Positions 53,377 to 63,958 of a stretch of DNA of 64,000 nt are shown here, one piece after another; the first letter of the stretch is position 1, and every line of letters starts with the position of its first letter. A program made the position numbers and the translations under genes. Origin of the DNA: Kingdonia uniflora. Taxonomy: Eukaryota > Streptophyta > Magnoliopsida > Ranunculales > Circaeasteraceae. The notes beneath the pieces are model-generated. The model did not search any database and was not told the origin of the DNA. It saw nothing but the letters and a program-made list of their open reading frames with translations. The stretch spans positions 1,674,001-1,738,000 of the forward strand of contig JACGCM010002114.1 in assembly GCA_014058105.1 (NCBI GenBank). Reading direction: 5' to 3'.

Positions 53377-54395
53377 ATGATTGGGGGTATTCTAATATGG
53401 AATTGTAGGGGTATTGGGAATAACATAACACTAAACCACTTAAATAGTCTTATTAAGGTGCATAGTGTCTCAGTAGTAGTGTTGCTAGAACCTTTTCTAG
53501 AAGTTGCTCAGATAGAAAGGATATCTAGAAGAATAAATTTCAGTTCTTTTACTGCTAGTGCTGAGTATAGAGGGAAAATATGGTAATTTTGGAGAGATCA
53601 CTATAACATTCTTGTAGAGACTGCTTCAAATCAACTTATACACTGTACTAGACCTGCTTTCGGATCGTATCGGATCGGAAATGGGGGCGATTGGAATTTT
53701 TCCAATTTTTTCGGAACTGTAAAATCTGTTCCGATCCGATTTTTTTCGGAACTGTAAAAATGGATCCAAATTCCGAAAAATTCAGATTAAATCAGAATAT
53801 TGTTCGGATTGAATCGGATTGGAGGGTATCCAGAATAATCGGATTGGATTTTGTTCGGAAAAATCGGATCCGATCTTGTTCGGAAAAATCGGATCGGAAA
53901 TTTCGGAATAGCTTAAGGCTATCCGATTCCGATCCGAAATCGGAAAAATCGGATCGGATTTCGAAAAAAATCAGAAGTTCGGACATAAGTTGCAGCCCTA
54001 CACTGTACCATCAAGTATGATAATGAATAGCAGTCCAATGTTACATTTGTCTATGCTAAGTGTGACGTTGTGGGCAAAAGAAGGTTGTGGAGTGAGTTGC
54101 TACAACTGTCCACCACTGTAATGGAACCATGGCCTGTTGCTGGTGACTTTAACTCCAAAAGGAGCAACAATGAGAAACTAGGGAAGAAAGGTGCAAGTCT
54201 AAGAGATATGTTAGACTTTGAAAACATGATTCAAACAGCAGGGTTAAGAGAAGTAAATTTCAGTGGATTCAAATTCACATGGTGCAATGAACAACAAGGG
54301 GGTCAAGAGTTTGGGCCAAAATGGATAGAGTGTTGTGTAACTCAGATTCTATTGTTTAATTTCCTGCTGAATCACTTAAAAAGATTATGCTCAGA
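53377..54395 (+). pseudogene. LINE endonuclease, broken and interrupted by a MITE
   Basis: Starts ILIWNCRGIGNNITLNHLNS and VVLLEPFLE, the APE-type endonuclease N-terminus (WNCRG...EP). It stops at TAA (53584), is interrupted by the hAT MITE, then continues WPVAGDFNSKRSNNEK and FSGFKFTWCNEQQGG, the GDFN and FTW motifs. Stops at the family B insertion. Confidence 0.82.
53649..54000. mobile_element. hAT-type MITE in the LINE
   Basis: 352 bp with an 8-bp target duplication CACTGTAC (53641-53648, 54001-54008), the hAT signature. The ends are TAGACCTGC and, inverted, TAGGGCTGC, close to hAT termini. The interior consists largely of variants of TCGGATCGGA and its complement, separated by TTTTTCGGA. 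No transposase. Confidence 0.88.
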
Positions 54396-54773
54396 TAATC
54401 CACAATACGATGAAGAAGCTCTAGTTAGCTGAAAAGTTTGAAGAACACCAATTGATTGGGAAAACAAAGCTTCAATTGCTTAAAAAAACGAAGTAATTAC
54501 AAGAAAATCACTCCAAAAACCCTAGGCTTCTTTCATTCAGAACCCTTTCTAGATCTAGCATAAGAAAACAATGCCTAGCCTTGCCCCTTTTTATAAGGGT
54601 TACAAGTTCTTAGTTCCAATAGGACTGGGTTACAAGTTCCTAGTCCCAATAGGACTTGCGTTACAAGTTCCTAATCCTAATAGAACTTGCCTAGTCCCAA
54701 TAGAACTTGCCTAGTCTTGTCCCTTTTATAAGTTCCTAGTCCCAATAGGACTTGCCTAGATCCTCCTGGATCA
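54396..54773 (-). mobile_element. Solo LTR of family B in the LINE
   Basis: 378 bp with TCAGA on both sides (54391-54395, 54774-54778), interrupting the LINE frame between LCSD and PLPLAITNEL. Read on the minus strand it starts TGATCCAGGAGGATCTAG and has a TATA box (TTATAAAAAGG near 54597) before the AAGGCTAGGCA shared by the family. Its middle is a simple repeat of TTACAAGTTCCTAGTCCCAA units, unlike the palindrome-rich middle of the other copies. Confidence 0.85.
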
Positions 54774-54778
54774 TCAGA

Positions 54779-57700
54779 TCAGACACCGTTACCCCTGGCA
54801 ATTACTAATGAACTTTATAATGGTCCTAGAGCTTTCAAGTTTAAAAGAATGTGGGCACAACATGAAGGCTTTCTAAGCTTTGTTAGAGAAACATGGCTAC
54901 AAGGGTATTTGGAAACTGCATGAGCTCCCTTTCTTTCAAGTTAAAGAAAGTTAAGGTAGCACTTAAACAGTGGAACATAGAAGTGTTTGGGAATATTCAG
55001 CAAAATGTCAGTAGACTTCAAGACAGAATGGATGAAATTGATTATCTTCTGCAACAAGGGTGGGATGAAAAGCTAGGAAATGAACTTAAGGAAATCAAAA
55101 CTGAACACAACAAAATGCTTCATAGGGAAGAAACATACTGGAGAGAGCAATCCAGAGTCAGGTGGTTAAAAGGAGACAAGAACACTGCTTTTTTTCATTA
55201 AGTAACCCAGGTGAACAGAAAACTCTCTTCTTTCTCTTCTTTTTTGTGTTACCTAATGGAGAAACAACTGAAGATGTGAAAATCATCCATGAAGCTGCAG
55301 TTAAATAATTTGAGGAGGTTTTACCTGCAACTCAGATAACTCAAGATACAGAATTGCTTAGTTGTATTCCTTCTTTGATCAGTGATGCTGACAACATTAT
55401 ATTAATGCAAAGTCCAACCCTAGAAGAAATCAAAGAATGCTTATGGAGTATTTCTGAGGATAGTTCACCAGGGAGTGATGATGGTTTTACCTCCACTTTC
55501 TTCAAAACTGCATGGGAGGTGGTGAAGGATGATTTATATGGGGAAGTACAGGAGTTCTTCAATGGGGTGCCACTAAGCAAGACTTACAGTTCTTCTTTTT
55601 TAACTATGATTCCCAAGGATAAAAAACCAAAAAGCCTAAGTGAGGATAGGTCTATCAGTCTCTGTAATGTTGTGTACAAGGTTTTCTCAAAGCTCATCTC
55701 CAGAAAACTATGGCTTTTACTTCCTAAAATCATCTCTTGCAACCAAGGAGCTTACGTGGCTGGAAAAGACATTTGTCAGAGCATAGCTATAGCTCAAGAG
55801 ATGGTGGGTGAGCTAAAGCAGAAAGTTAGACGGTGGGTGATCTAAAGAAGAAAGTTAAAGGCCATAATGTCATGGTTAAAATAGATATGTCCAAGGCCTA
55901 TGACAGGTTGGACTGGGGGTTCTTGAAAGATGTGTTAGCCAAATTTGGGTTTGATAAAAGATGGATTAGTCTGATAAGCCAATGTGTTGAGACACCATGG
56001 TTCTCAGGTGTACTCCAAGGTGTGTACAAAGGGTTCTTCAAATCCACTAATCCACTAGAGGGTTAAGGCAAGGAGATCCCTTGTCTCCAATACTTTTTAT
56101 AATTGCAGAAGAAGTATTGTCTAGAGGACTGAACAAATGGTTTGAAGAAGGCAAAATTGGTTACTTTTCCACTGCTAGGAACTGCTTACCTGTCACTCAT
56201 CTCTTATATCCAGATGACCTCATAGTCTTCTTAAATGGGTGCAAAAAGTCCATAATTGCTGGAATTTCTAGAGAGATATGAGCACTGTTCTGGGCAAGTA
56301 GTCAACAAGGAAAAGTGGTATTTTTCTTCATCATGGCACTCCTAATTTCAGAAAGCAGATTATACAAAGAGCTTGTGGCTTTATGTTAAAAATATTCCCT
56401 CTTGTATACCTTGGTGCTCCTATCAGCTATGGCATAGTGAAAGTGGCAAATTATAATGATCTCGTCCACAGAGTGCAGAGAAGAGTCCAGGGATGGCAGG
56501 GAAAACTGCTTTCACAGGGTGGTAAGTTGATTCTAATTAACCTTGTTTTAAATTCTATGCCTATGCATTTGATTGCAAGCTCCAATGTGCCAGAAAAGGT
56601 TTTGAACACTCTTGAGAAACTATTTGCAGAATTCTTTTGGGGAAATTTTCAGGGCAAGGCTAAAAGAAAATGGGTGGCATGGTCTGATATCTGTAAACTT
56701 AAGATAGAAGGTGGGCTAGGTTTGAGAGATCTAAGAGACATTAAGTTCAGTTTCATTCTAAAAAGATGCTGGAAATTACTATTCACTCTCTATGGGTACA
56801 ATACATGAAGACAAAATACAGTAATGAGGGAAGAATCAGACAAAACACATCCAGACAATGGCAACAAATACAAGGTCTTTTACAAACTGTTGAAGCCAAC
56901 ACTGTGGGCAATAGGAAAGGGTGCAGTGGATTTCTGGAATGATCATTGGTATGGTGAGGGCATATTGCAAGAGAAGGTAAATGAAGATGCAAACCAGGAA
57001 ATAAGGCTTAATGAGGTTGGATACAAGTGGAGTATGGCACTGGGATAAGCTAAATACAGAACTTCCAACAAATGTTAAAGATGAGCTACAAAACAAGTAT
57101 TTTTTTAACAGAAATGGAGGATAAAGCTTGCTGGGCCCCAGCAGGAGATGGAGAGTTTTCAATAAAATCAGCTTGGAATTTCTGGAGATGTACAGATGAT
57201 AAAATAGAGAGACTGAAATGGATATGGCCTAAGCTCTTACCCACAAAAATTCAAGTAATGAACTGGAAGGTGTACAAGAAAGTGTTGTCTACTGATTCTT
57301 TAATTCAGAAGATCATATGCCTCCCCTCTAAATGTAGTTGTTGTACTGAAGGACACTGTGAGACTATGGAGACCTATTGATAACAGGGAAACTTGCAACT
57401 AAGGTTTGGAGATATTACAGCAGTATTTGTGGAGTTCCTTTGACACAAAATCAGTCAATCTGGGCCAGACAATCTACACGGTGGAGATTAGATAACAACA
57501 GTTCTCAAATGGGCATAGTAAGAGGAATACTGCCAGCATTTATCATCTGGGAAATATGGAACCAGGTACAGCCATAGGTTTGAAGACAAGGTCATAGAAA
57601 AGCAAGAGGTGATCAACAACATACTCATATGTATACAAGATGTGCAAGGTATGTACCAAGTTCAACAAGACTGCAATTTTTCAGATTCAATCTCTCTTCA

Positions 57701-58250
57701 AGCTCTCCAGCTACACAAAAAGAAAGTGAAATTCAAACCTGTAATATCAATCTGTTGAATTAAACCTATATATGGTCATCTGAAATTAAATACTGATGGT
57801 GCTGCAAGTGCTTCAACAAAACTCTGTGGTGCTGGAAGTATCATAAGAGATTATCAGGGAACCATGATTTTTGCCTTTTCAATTGCTTTGGGGGTGGGGT
57901 CAAATACAGGGGCATAACTTTTTGGTTTACTTGTAGGATTACAGTACTGTAAGCAATATACATGGCAGCCTTTGATTGTAGAAGTGGATGCTTAAATTTT
58001 GGCTAATTGGTATCATAAAAAGGGAAGGGTTCCTACAAGATTCAGTGGCATTTGGCACAGGGTGGTGAGATTAGGAGAACAGCTAAATATCAAGATGGTC
58101 CATACACTTAGAGAATGAAATAACACTCCAGATGGCCTGGCCAAAGAGGGTAGTCAGCAAATTACAAGACAATATTGGAGGGTTGGCAGCCTAACCAAGA
58201 AAATCACAGCAGCCTATTTTCTAGATAAAATGGGCATTTGTAACATAAGG
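54779..58250 (+). pseudogene. LINE reverse transcriptase, zf-RVT and RNase H
   Basis: In shifting frames: VKVALKQWNIEVFGNIQQ and REQSRVRWLKGDKNTAFFH; SPGSDDGFTSTFFKTAW; MIPKDKKPKSLSEDRSISLC; MVKIDMSKAYDRLDWGFLK; RQGDPLSPILFIIAEEVLSR; then THLLYPDDLIVF, where the catalytic YADD has become YPDD (about 56209-56220). Further on VYLGAPISYG, GGKLILINLVLNSMPMHL, a zf-RVT-like part (SAWNFWRCTD, MNWKVYKKVLSTDSL) and RNase H (LNTDGAASASTKLCGAG, LIVEVDA, NTPDGLAKEGSQ). Dead as a protein source. Confidence 0.87.
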
Positions 58251-58868
58251 ATATGACTGTTCCTTTCTCTTTGGGGCTTAGGGTACATCCTCCCCTTGTA
58301 TTTTTTTCACAATCAATAAAATGCCAAAAAAAATAAAATACTGAAACTAAACTTCACTTAGTCTTGTGTATGCTTAAGAGTGCCATTTGGTTCATACATG
58401 ATTCTATATTTGGCAATCTTTTGCCCAATACCCATTAGCTTTTTCGGTCTTACATACCAAATTTATCACTTTTAAAATGTAAATGTCTGATATAATTTGT
58501 GGTGTAAATTGATATTCGGGCATCATTTTGGTTTGTAAAAGCTGGGGTTTTTACTAATTTACTTTATCAACCTATTACACTAATAGCTCCAAGGCGCCAA
58601 GTCTCATAGTCACTTTGCAATTTTGAAATGCAGTAAATATGCAATCTTTTTGTTACAGTAAATATGATATCAACTTTCTCCCAACTTAAATATTACTCTC
58701 AAGATACTTTTCTCCTCATGATTTCAAAGTTGATTTTTCTCACTGTTTTGCATGTTCTACTTACTTGATTCTTGTTCTTCCCCTCCAAATAGGAACTTCC
58801 TCCTTTATAACTTACTACTTAGTACTTACAATAATTTCTAATTTTACTCGGTTTTTCTTAGGTATAAT

Positions 58869-59532
58869 CAAGGTAGTCAGATGCGACAGATGCGCTCGCA
58901 TATGCGAGAGATGCGATTGATGCGACCTGGAATCGCATCCCATCTCCCTCGTAACCCCTTAAATGCGACTGGACTCAGATGCATTGCATTTTGTAGCTTT
59001 TTGTCGCATATAATCACATCATTTAATGCAACGCAAATGCGAGAAAACTACTAAAACACGATAGAAGGCACAAAAAAGAAAATATTGTGCGAGTATATGC
59101 TAATACTGCACGAAAAAAACCATATACAATAAATAAGTGCTAAATCAAGTATACGATACTAATATATGATACAATTACGAAAAATATAAGTTTTTCAATA
59201 AGATAAAGATAGGAGATACGAGATACTTAATTACCTTATTCAAACCAAAATATAAAATATAAAACACCTACATTCCAAGAACTCCTTTGTAACAACGATC
59301 TGTTAGTTTGCTACTTGACATGTAGTTTGTTAGTTATGTTTTATTATACTTTTATATGCTTTTATTAATGAATATATTGCATATGTAGATTTATGTGTAT
59401 ATATTAGAATTATATACAATTTTTGCCTACTGTATCGCAATATTCGTAATGGCGTTGCAATATTCGCATTATCCGCAGTAGTATTTTTTCGCTCGTGGTC
59501 GCATCGCATCGAAACATGCATTAATTACCTTG
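58869..59532. mobile_element. hAT-type MITE in the RDR1-B 5' flank
   Basis: 664 bp with an 8-bp target duplication GGTATAAT (58861-58868, 59533-59540). The ends are CAAGGTAGTCA and, inverted, CAAGGTAATTA. The empty site is seen at 14150 (GGGCATAATGTATTTCA). The interior is dense in ATGCGA / TCGCAT. No transposase. Confidence 0.87.
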
Positions 59533-60099
59533 GGTATAATGTATTTCAGTTTTACAAGATTGAGTAGTCAGTTTTGAATTTTCCAAAATTTTCACCATCT
59601 CAAACTATAGGCACACAAAGTCCTAACAAACCAAGTAAGTACTTAAGTAAACTACATTCAAATCCCCTAAAATTGAGTAAAAATTAAAAAGCCTTGGCTT
59701 TCAAATTCTTTTTTCCCCTCTAGGTACCAATTTTTTTTTTATAAATTTCTCTACTTCTCTTTGATCGTGTTTTACCCCTAAGAGTTTAAGAGTAACAACT
59801 TCCTCTTTACTTCATAACTTACTGTACTTAAATTTTTTTTACTTTCAATAAGATTGAGAGAAATGCATGTCAATTCTTCAAGATGGAGTGATCAAAAGAC
59901 TTTAACTTCATCATTGATCATCACAAACAAAGGGTTTAAGACTTGATTAGCAACTATTAAGTATTTTAGTAAACTAGGCTATAGTTGACTAAATTGAGTA
60001 ATTAATATCCAAAATTTTGACAATAACTAAATCATTACAAAACCAAATGTAACCAAAAAAAAAAAAAAATGATCACCTTAAAGTTGTGATCAAAGATTG

Positions 60100-60790
60100 G
60101 AGTCCCTTTGAGTTTGAGTGAAGAGAGAAGATTAGCAAAGTGTTTGAGTGAGGAGAGAAACTTGAGCAAAGTGTTTATATAAAATAAAATGGGATGATTC
60201 TAGAATATCTTCTTCACTAAGCTAACTAGTGTGTGTACCTTTATTCTTTATAGTCAAGAAAAAATAATTCATTAAGATTCTTGTTGTGAATAAACGACAT
60301 ATAAAACGGGTATTTTTCAATCAATTTTGATTCAGCGAATCCCGAGGATTTAGGTATAAGTTGCCACCTAGGCTGGGTTTGATCAAAAGTAATCAAGAGT
60401 GGTCAACCCAAGTCAAATCTAGTCTCTGTGTAGATAGAAAGGGTAAAGTGTTTAAGTGAGGAGAGAAACTTGAGCAAAGTGTTTATATAAAATAAATGTC
60501 TTCTTCACTAATCTAACTATATTGTACCTTCCTTCTTTATAGTCAAGAAAAAATCATTCATTAGATTCTTTTAGTTGGGATCAAAGATTGGATAATGAGC
60601 AAAGTGTTTATATAAAATAAAATAAAAAGTGAAGATTTCTAGACTAAGCTAACTATTGTACCTTATAGTCAAGAAAAAATAATTCATTAGATTCTTGTTG
60701 TGAATAAACGACATAAAACGGGTACTTTTCAATCTCTTTTGATTTTGCATATCCCGAGGATTTAGGTACAAGTGTTCACTAAGTTGCCAC
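60100..60790. repeat. Partial repeats of the flank segment
   Basis: Three incomplete copies of a unit containing GAGAGAAACTTGAGCAAAGT, GTTTATATAAAATAAA, TATAGTCAAGAAAAAAT, AAACGACAT-AAAACGGGTA and CCCGAGGATTTAGGTA lie at about 60110-60370, 60440-60560 and 60570-60790. RDR1-A has a single copy (14690-14915). Confidence 0.75.
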
Positions 60791-61560
60791 CGAGGCTCGG
60801 TTTATCAAAATCGGACGAGTTAGAGAGACCTTCGTTTTGCCATATTGTGAGCCGATTTGTTATGGGAAGAGGATTTAGAGAAACTCAAAAACCAAACACT
60901 CAAGTCTCACTCAATACCAACCACTCATCTCTATTAGATGAGTGGTTCTCAAAATTTGTGATTTGCTATAAAGAAAATGAGGTGGAAAACCAAATAGTCT
61001 ATCTTGCCCCACTTTCTCTACCTGGCAGTCACGTCACATTGTTGTTTGTCTTTCTCTCTCTCTTACAAATATTTGAAACATCACATTGTTGTCTTCCCCT
61101 CTCTCTTTCTTTTACAAACTATTTTTTTTTCTCTCTTACAAACCAAACTCTGTTATACTCATCATCATTAGAGTGTAATTCGAATTCCCTAAACCTTCCC
61201 TAAATTCCCTCCCTTAAATTTCTTTTTCTCTCTCGAACAGTTTCTCTCTATTGTACTCATCGTTAGAGACAGGGGAGACAAATTTCTTTTCATTGGGATT
61301 TCCCTTCATCTTTTCAGGGAAGGGAATAACTAGAGATTTGTTGTTGCGTTGAAAATTGGAGAATAGAGAAAAAGTGGAAATTGGCGTCTATTTGAAGGTA
61401 TCTCTTCTCTGATATACCTTGAAAATATCCCAATGTCCCCCAATAATTATAATTCATTTATCCCCAATAATTTTAGTTCATTTACAATCGAAATTGGAAA
61501 TTTCTTTCACCTCTGTGCATTGTACCCCTAGTTCATGTCCCCTTTGTGCATTGGATAGGC
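60791..61560. other. AT- and CT-rich region without a supported gene
   Basis: Contains TTTCTCTCTC-rich stretches (61045-61245). The 60772-61203 open frame has no family resemblance and a low-complexity composition, so I do not call it. Part may be leader of the PMD gene downstream. Confidence 0.35.
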
Positions 61561-61804
61561 AAAATTATCAAATTCGACAATATGGCAATGGGATTAGAGT
61601 TATGGAAACATGGTATTGTCGAATTTGACAATTTAATTATGAAATTGGACTTAAGAAAAATAGAAATTGTCGAAATCGACAATTTATCAAGTGTAATTGG
61701 AGTTATGAAACAAAATATTGTCGAGCTCGACAATTATGATAATGTACATGAAGCATTGTATATATAACATTGTCAATTTTGACAATTACCAAGTACAGTT
61801 GGAG

Positions 61805-61847
<43 letters not shown>

Positions 61848-61870
61848 TCGATTTCGATAATATTGCACTG
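61561..61870. repeat. Array of ATTGTCGA-type palindromes with a TA microsatellite
   Basis: Palindromes of the form ATTGTCGA-N-TCGACAAT recur about every 50-55 bp (centres near 61573, 61623, 61675, 61727, 61778 and 61852), with related spacers such as GGAGTTATGAAACA. The centre varies (GAATT, AAAT, AGCT, ATTT), and the last is ATTATCGATTTCGATAAT. A TA repeat occupies 61806-61841. Confidence 0.8.
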
Positions 61871-61904
61871 AGACTTAGACTAATTTCCATAAAATTGTAT
61901 ACAG

Positions 61905-63448
61905 GTACACCACGAAAGAGAAAGTGCCTCCTACAGCTTCCAATAGAAGAAAAAAAAAGTTAGACAGAACAGACCCGGGACACCCAGACTTTGGAGATCT
62001 AGTTACATATAAGAGAAAGAGAAAGACTGCTGAAACGACAACAGTGGTCCCTCCAAACACTATTGAGCAATCTCCTTCCAACTTTGAAACTATAAATGAG
62101 GATGTTTCTGAACACAATGGAGCTCACATTGAAGATGGTGACGAGGTTCGGGTGAGTGAGTCAGCCCAAGCTACTTTGGGAGCTCAACCAACACTCCCAA
62201 CAGATTGTGATGTTAATATAGATAGTGCTGGGGAGAATTGTGAGCGTAGTATTGCAAACAACGAAGGCGAGGGGGCTGCAAACAACGAAGAGGTTGGCTC
62301 TATTGATACTAGTTTGCTAAGGAGTTTCAAGTTCCATAGAGCGAGGTCGATCGCGCTAGGGCAGGTATAGTACTTAATTATTATTTGTTATTCCCATTAT
62401 TTGTTAAATTTTATTTGGTAATCACTCGTTTTTTGACATAATCGATGCCATTGTTCAGGAGAAGACGTGCCTTTGTGTTCACCATTACCCGTCAACGTAG
62501 GATCTTACAAAGGAACCACAAATGGTCCAAGATATGGTTAAGTTGAAGGGTTTACATAGAATTGGGGACATATCCTATGATTCTTATAACTCCGGCCTTA
62601 TTTCTATTTTTGCCGAACGGTGGCAACCATAAACTAATAGTTTTCACTTCAAATGGGGGGAGATGACTCCAATGGCTTTGGTACAGATGGTGATGCTACT
62701 GTAATTGGCAAGACTTGGGGTACACTTCTTGGGGTATTCGAGAAGAATCTTTTGCTAGATTTAAAAGGATTCGAGGCTTTAAAAGTTGGTGGTGCTGGTA
62801 ATTCTTTGTCACTGAAGAAACTAAGAGAACATTATGCCTACAAATTGGAGAAGGTTCTCAGTGACGGTACTGCTGCGAGAGCCAAGAAGAAGGGGTTAAT
62901 AGCTAGGTCTGTTGCTCGTGCGTACATGTTATATGTATATTGTTCATCTTTATTCCCCATGAAAAAGGGCACTGATGTCAGCGCACGGTATTTGGACTTA
63001 TTTGCTAAGGACAAAGCGGTAAATAAATGGTCATGGGGGTCAGCAGTTCTGGCGCACATGTATCACAATCTCAGTGCAACATCTCGAGATGATGGGAGGC
63101 AATTTGCATGCTGTACCACGCTATTCGAGGTTATTCCCATACTCCTTTACTACTAATTTGTATACATATGCATCCACCTATCTTTTTACTAATTTGATTT
63201 TGTTTATCTATATACATGTAGTCGTAGATTTTTGCAGATTTCCCAAAGCTTGCTGGGATACCGACGGGGATGGATTCTGACCAATATGAGCACTGTACTT
63301 GTTGGAAATGGGGCGGATCTGTTACGGATAGATATGGTAGTCTGGCTTTACTAAAGATTAGGAAAGCATTGAACAAATACAAATTCGATGATGTAAGTTT
63401 TTTAGATGAACTATCCCATAATTTTTTGGTAGTATATACAAGTTTATT
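61905..63448 (+). pseudogene. Plant mobile domain (PMD) gene, decayed
   Basis: Exon 1 (about 61905-62364) starts after TATACAG, encodes a basic KRKRK stretch and an acidic tail, and ends SFKFHRARSIALGQ at a GT donor. Exon 2 (from 62459) has KLKGLHRIGDISYDSYNSG, IFAERWQP-stop-TNSFHFKWGEMTPMALVQ, then a shifted frame LREHYAYKLEKVL, ARSVARAYMLYVYCSSLFPM and YLDLFAKDKAVNKWSWGSAV. Exon 3 (from about 63240) has FPKLAGIPTGMDSDQYEHCT, CWKWGGSVTDRYGSLALLKI. These are the successive blocks of the plant mobile domain family (MAIN/MAIL1-like), shared by host genes and transposons. A TAA (62630-62632) and a frameshift near 62690 disable it. A family B LTR cuts off the 3' end. Confidence 0.8.
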
Positions 63449-63958
63449 TAATCCACAATACAAATTGAGAAACCCTAAAACGAATAATTGTACGAAGAAA
63501 AAACCAATTGGTTGGGAAAAATCCCTTTAGAGCTTCAATTGCTTAATCAAAATCAATTACAATTGAATTCCTCTCAAACTTTAAGTCTCTCTCCTAAAAT
63601 TTCCATTGATCTAACATCATCTAATAATACCTAGCCTTACCCCTTTTATAAGGTTACAAGTTCCTAGTTACAAAATAGGACAAATATGCCCTTAAATGCT
63701 TAAAGAAATAGGCTGAATCGCGCTTCTGTTCGAACATAACAAGTCTATGTTCGAACAGAAAAGTATATTCAAACAGACTTTAGTTGTATTCGAATAAAAC
63801 ACCTCAGACGCCTATTTGTTTGAACAGATTTAAAAGTCTGTTCGAATAGACCTTAAGTCGTTCGAACGATTCCAAATCTCGTTTGAACGACTTGGTCAAA
63901 TTTTTTAAAAAATACTCCTATCTTCCAAGTATCTTCATCCCTAGATCCTCCTAGATCA
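63449..63958 (-). repeat. Family B LTR, 3' LTR of an element continuing off the window
   Basis: 510 bp, read on the minus strand from TGATCTAGGAGGATCTAG to TTGTGGATTA. The TATA region TATAAAAGGGGTAAGGCTAG matches the other copies. The right half has GTTCGAACA, TCGTTCGAACGA and related palindromes. No second TTATT duplication is seen at the right edge; instead a purine tract follows, so this is not a solo LTR. Confidence 0.82.

Larger units (their letters stand above)
52194..58339 (+). mobile_element. L1-type LINE inserted upstream of RDR1-B
   Basis: A 15-bp target duplication, ACTGAAACTAAACTT, flanks it (52179-52193, 58340-58354). The 3' end is A-rich (CCAAAAAAAATAAAAT). Order: ORF1 with DUF4283-like and zinc-knuckle parts, endonuclease, reverse transcriptase, zf-RVT region, RNase H, as in plant L1 elements. 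Both ORFs are broken. A hAT MITE (53649-54000) and a family B solo LTR (54396-54773) have inserted into it; without them it is about 5.4 kb. It is oriented opposite to RDR1-B and stands about 95 bp from its start codon. Confidence 0.92.
58355..60790 (-). other. Displaced 5' flank of RDR1-B
   Basis: Matches 13580-14920 beside RDR1-A in order, interrupted by a hAT MITE. Directly after the LINE, CACTTAGTCTTGTGTATGCT aligns with TTTAGTCTTCTGTATGCT near 13581, so this is the original upstream region now 6.1 kb from the gene. TTTATATAAAATAAA near 60174 corresponds to that at 14752. No coding frame. Confidence 0.7.

Noticed and set aside
60772..61203. 143-aa open frame on the plus strand
   Set aside because: No ATG start, low-complexity composition from CT-rich DNA and no family resemblance.
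61561..61870. CRISPR-like regular repeats
   Set aside because: This is a plant nuclear sequence, the units are degenerate palindromes with related spacers, and no cas genes exist.
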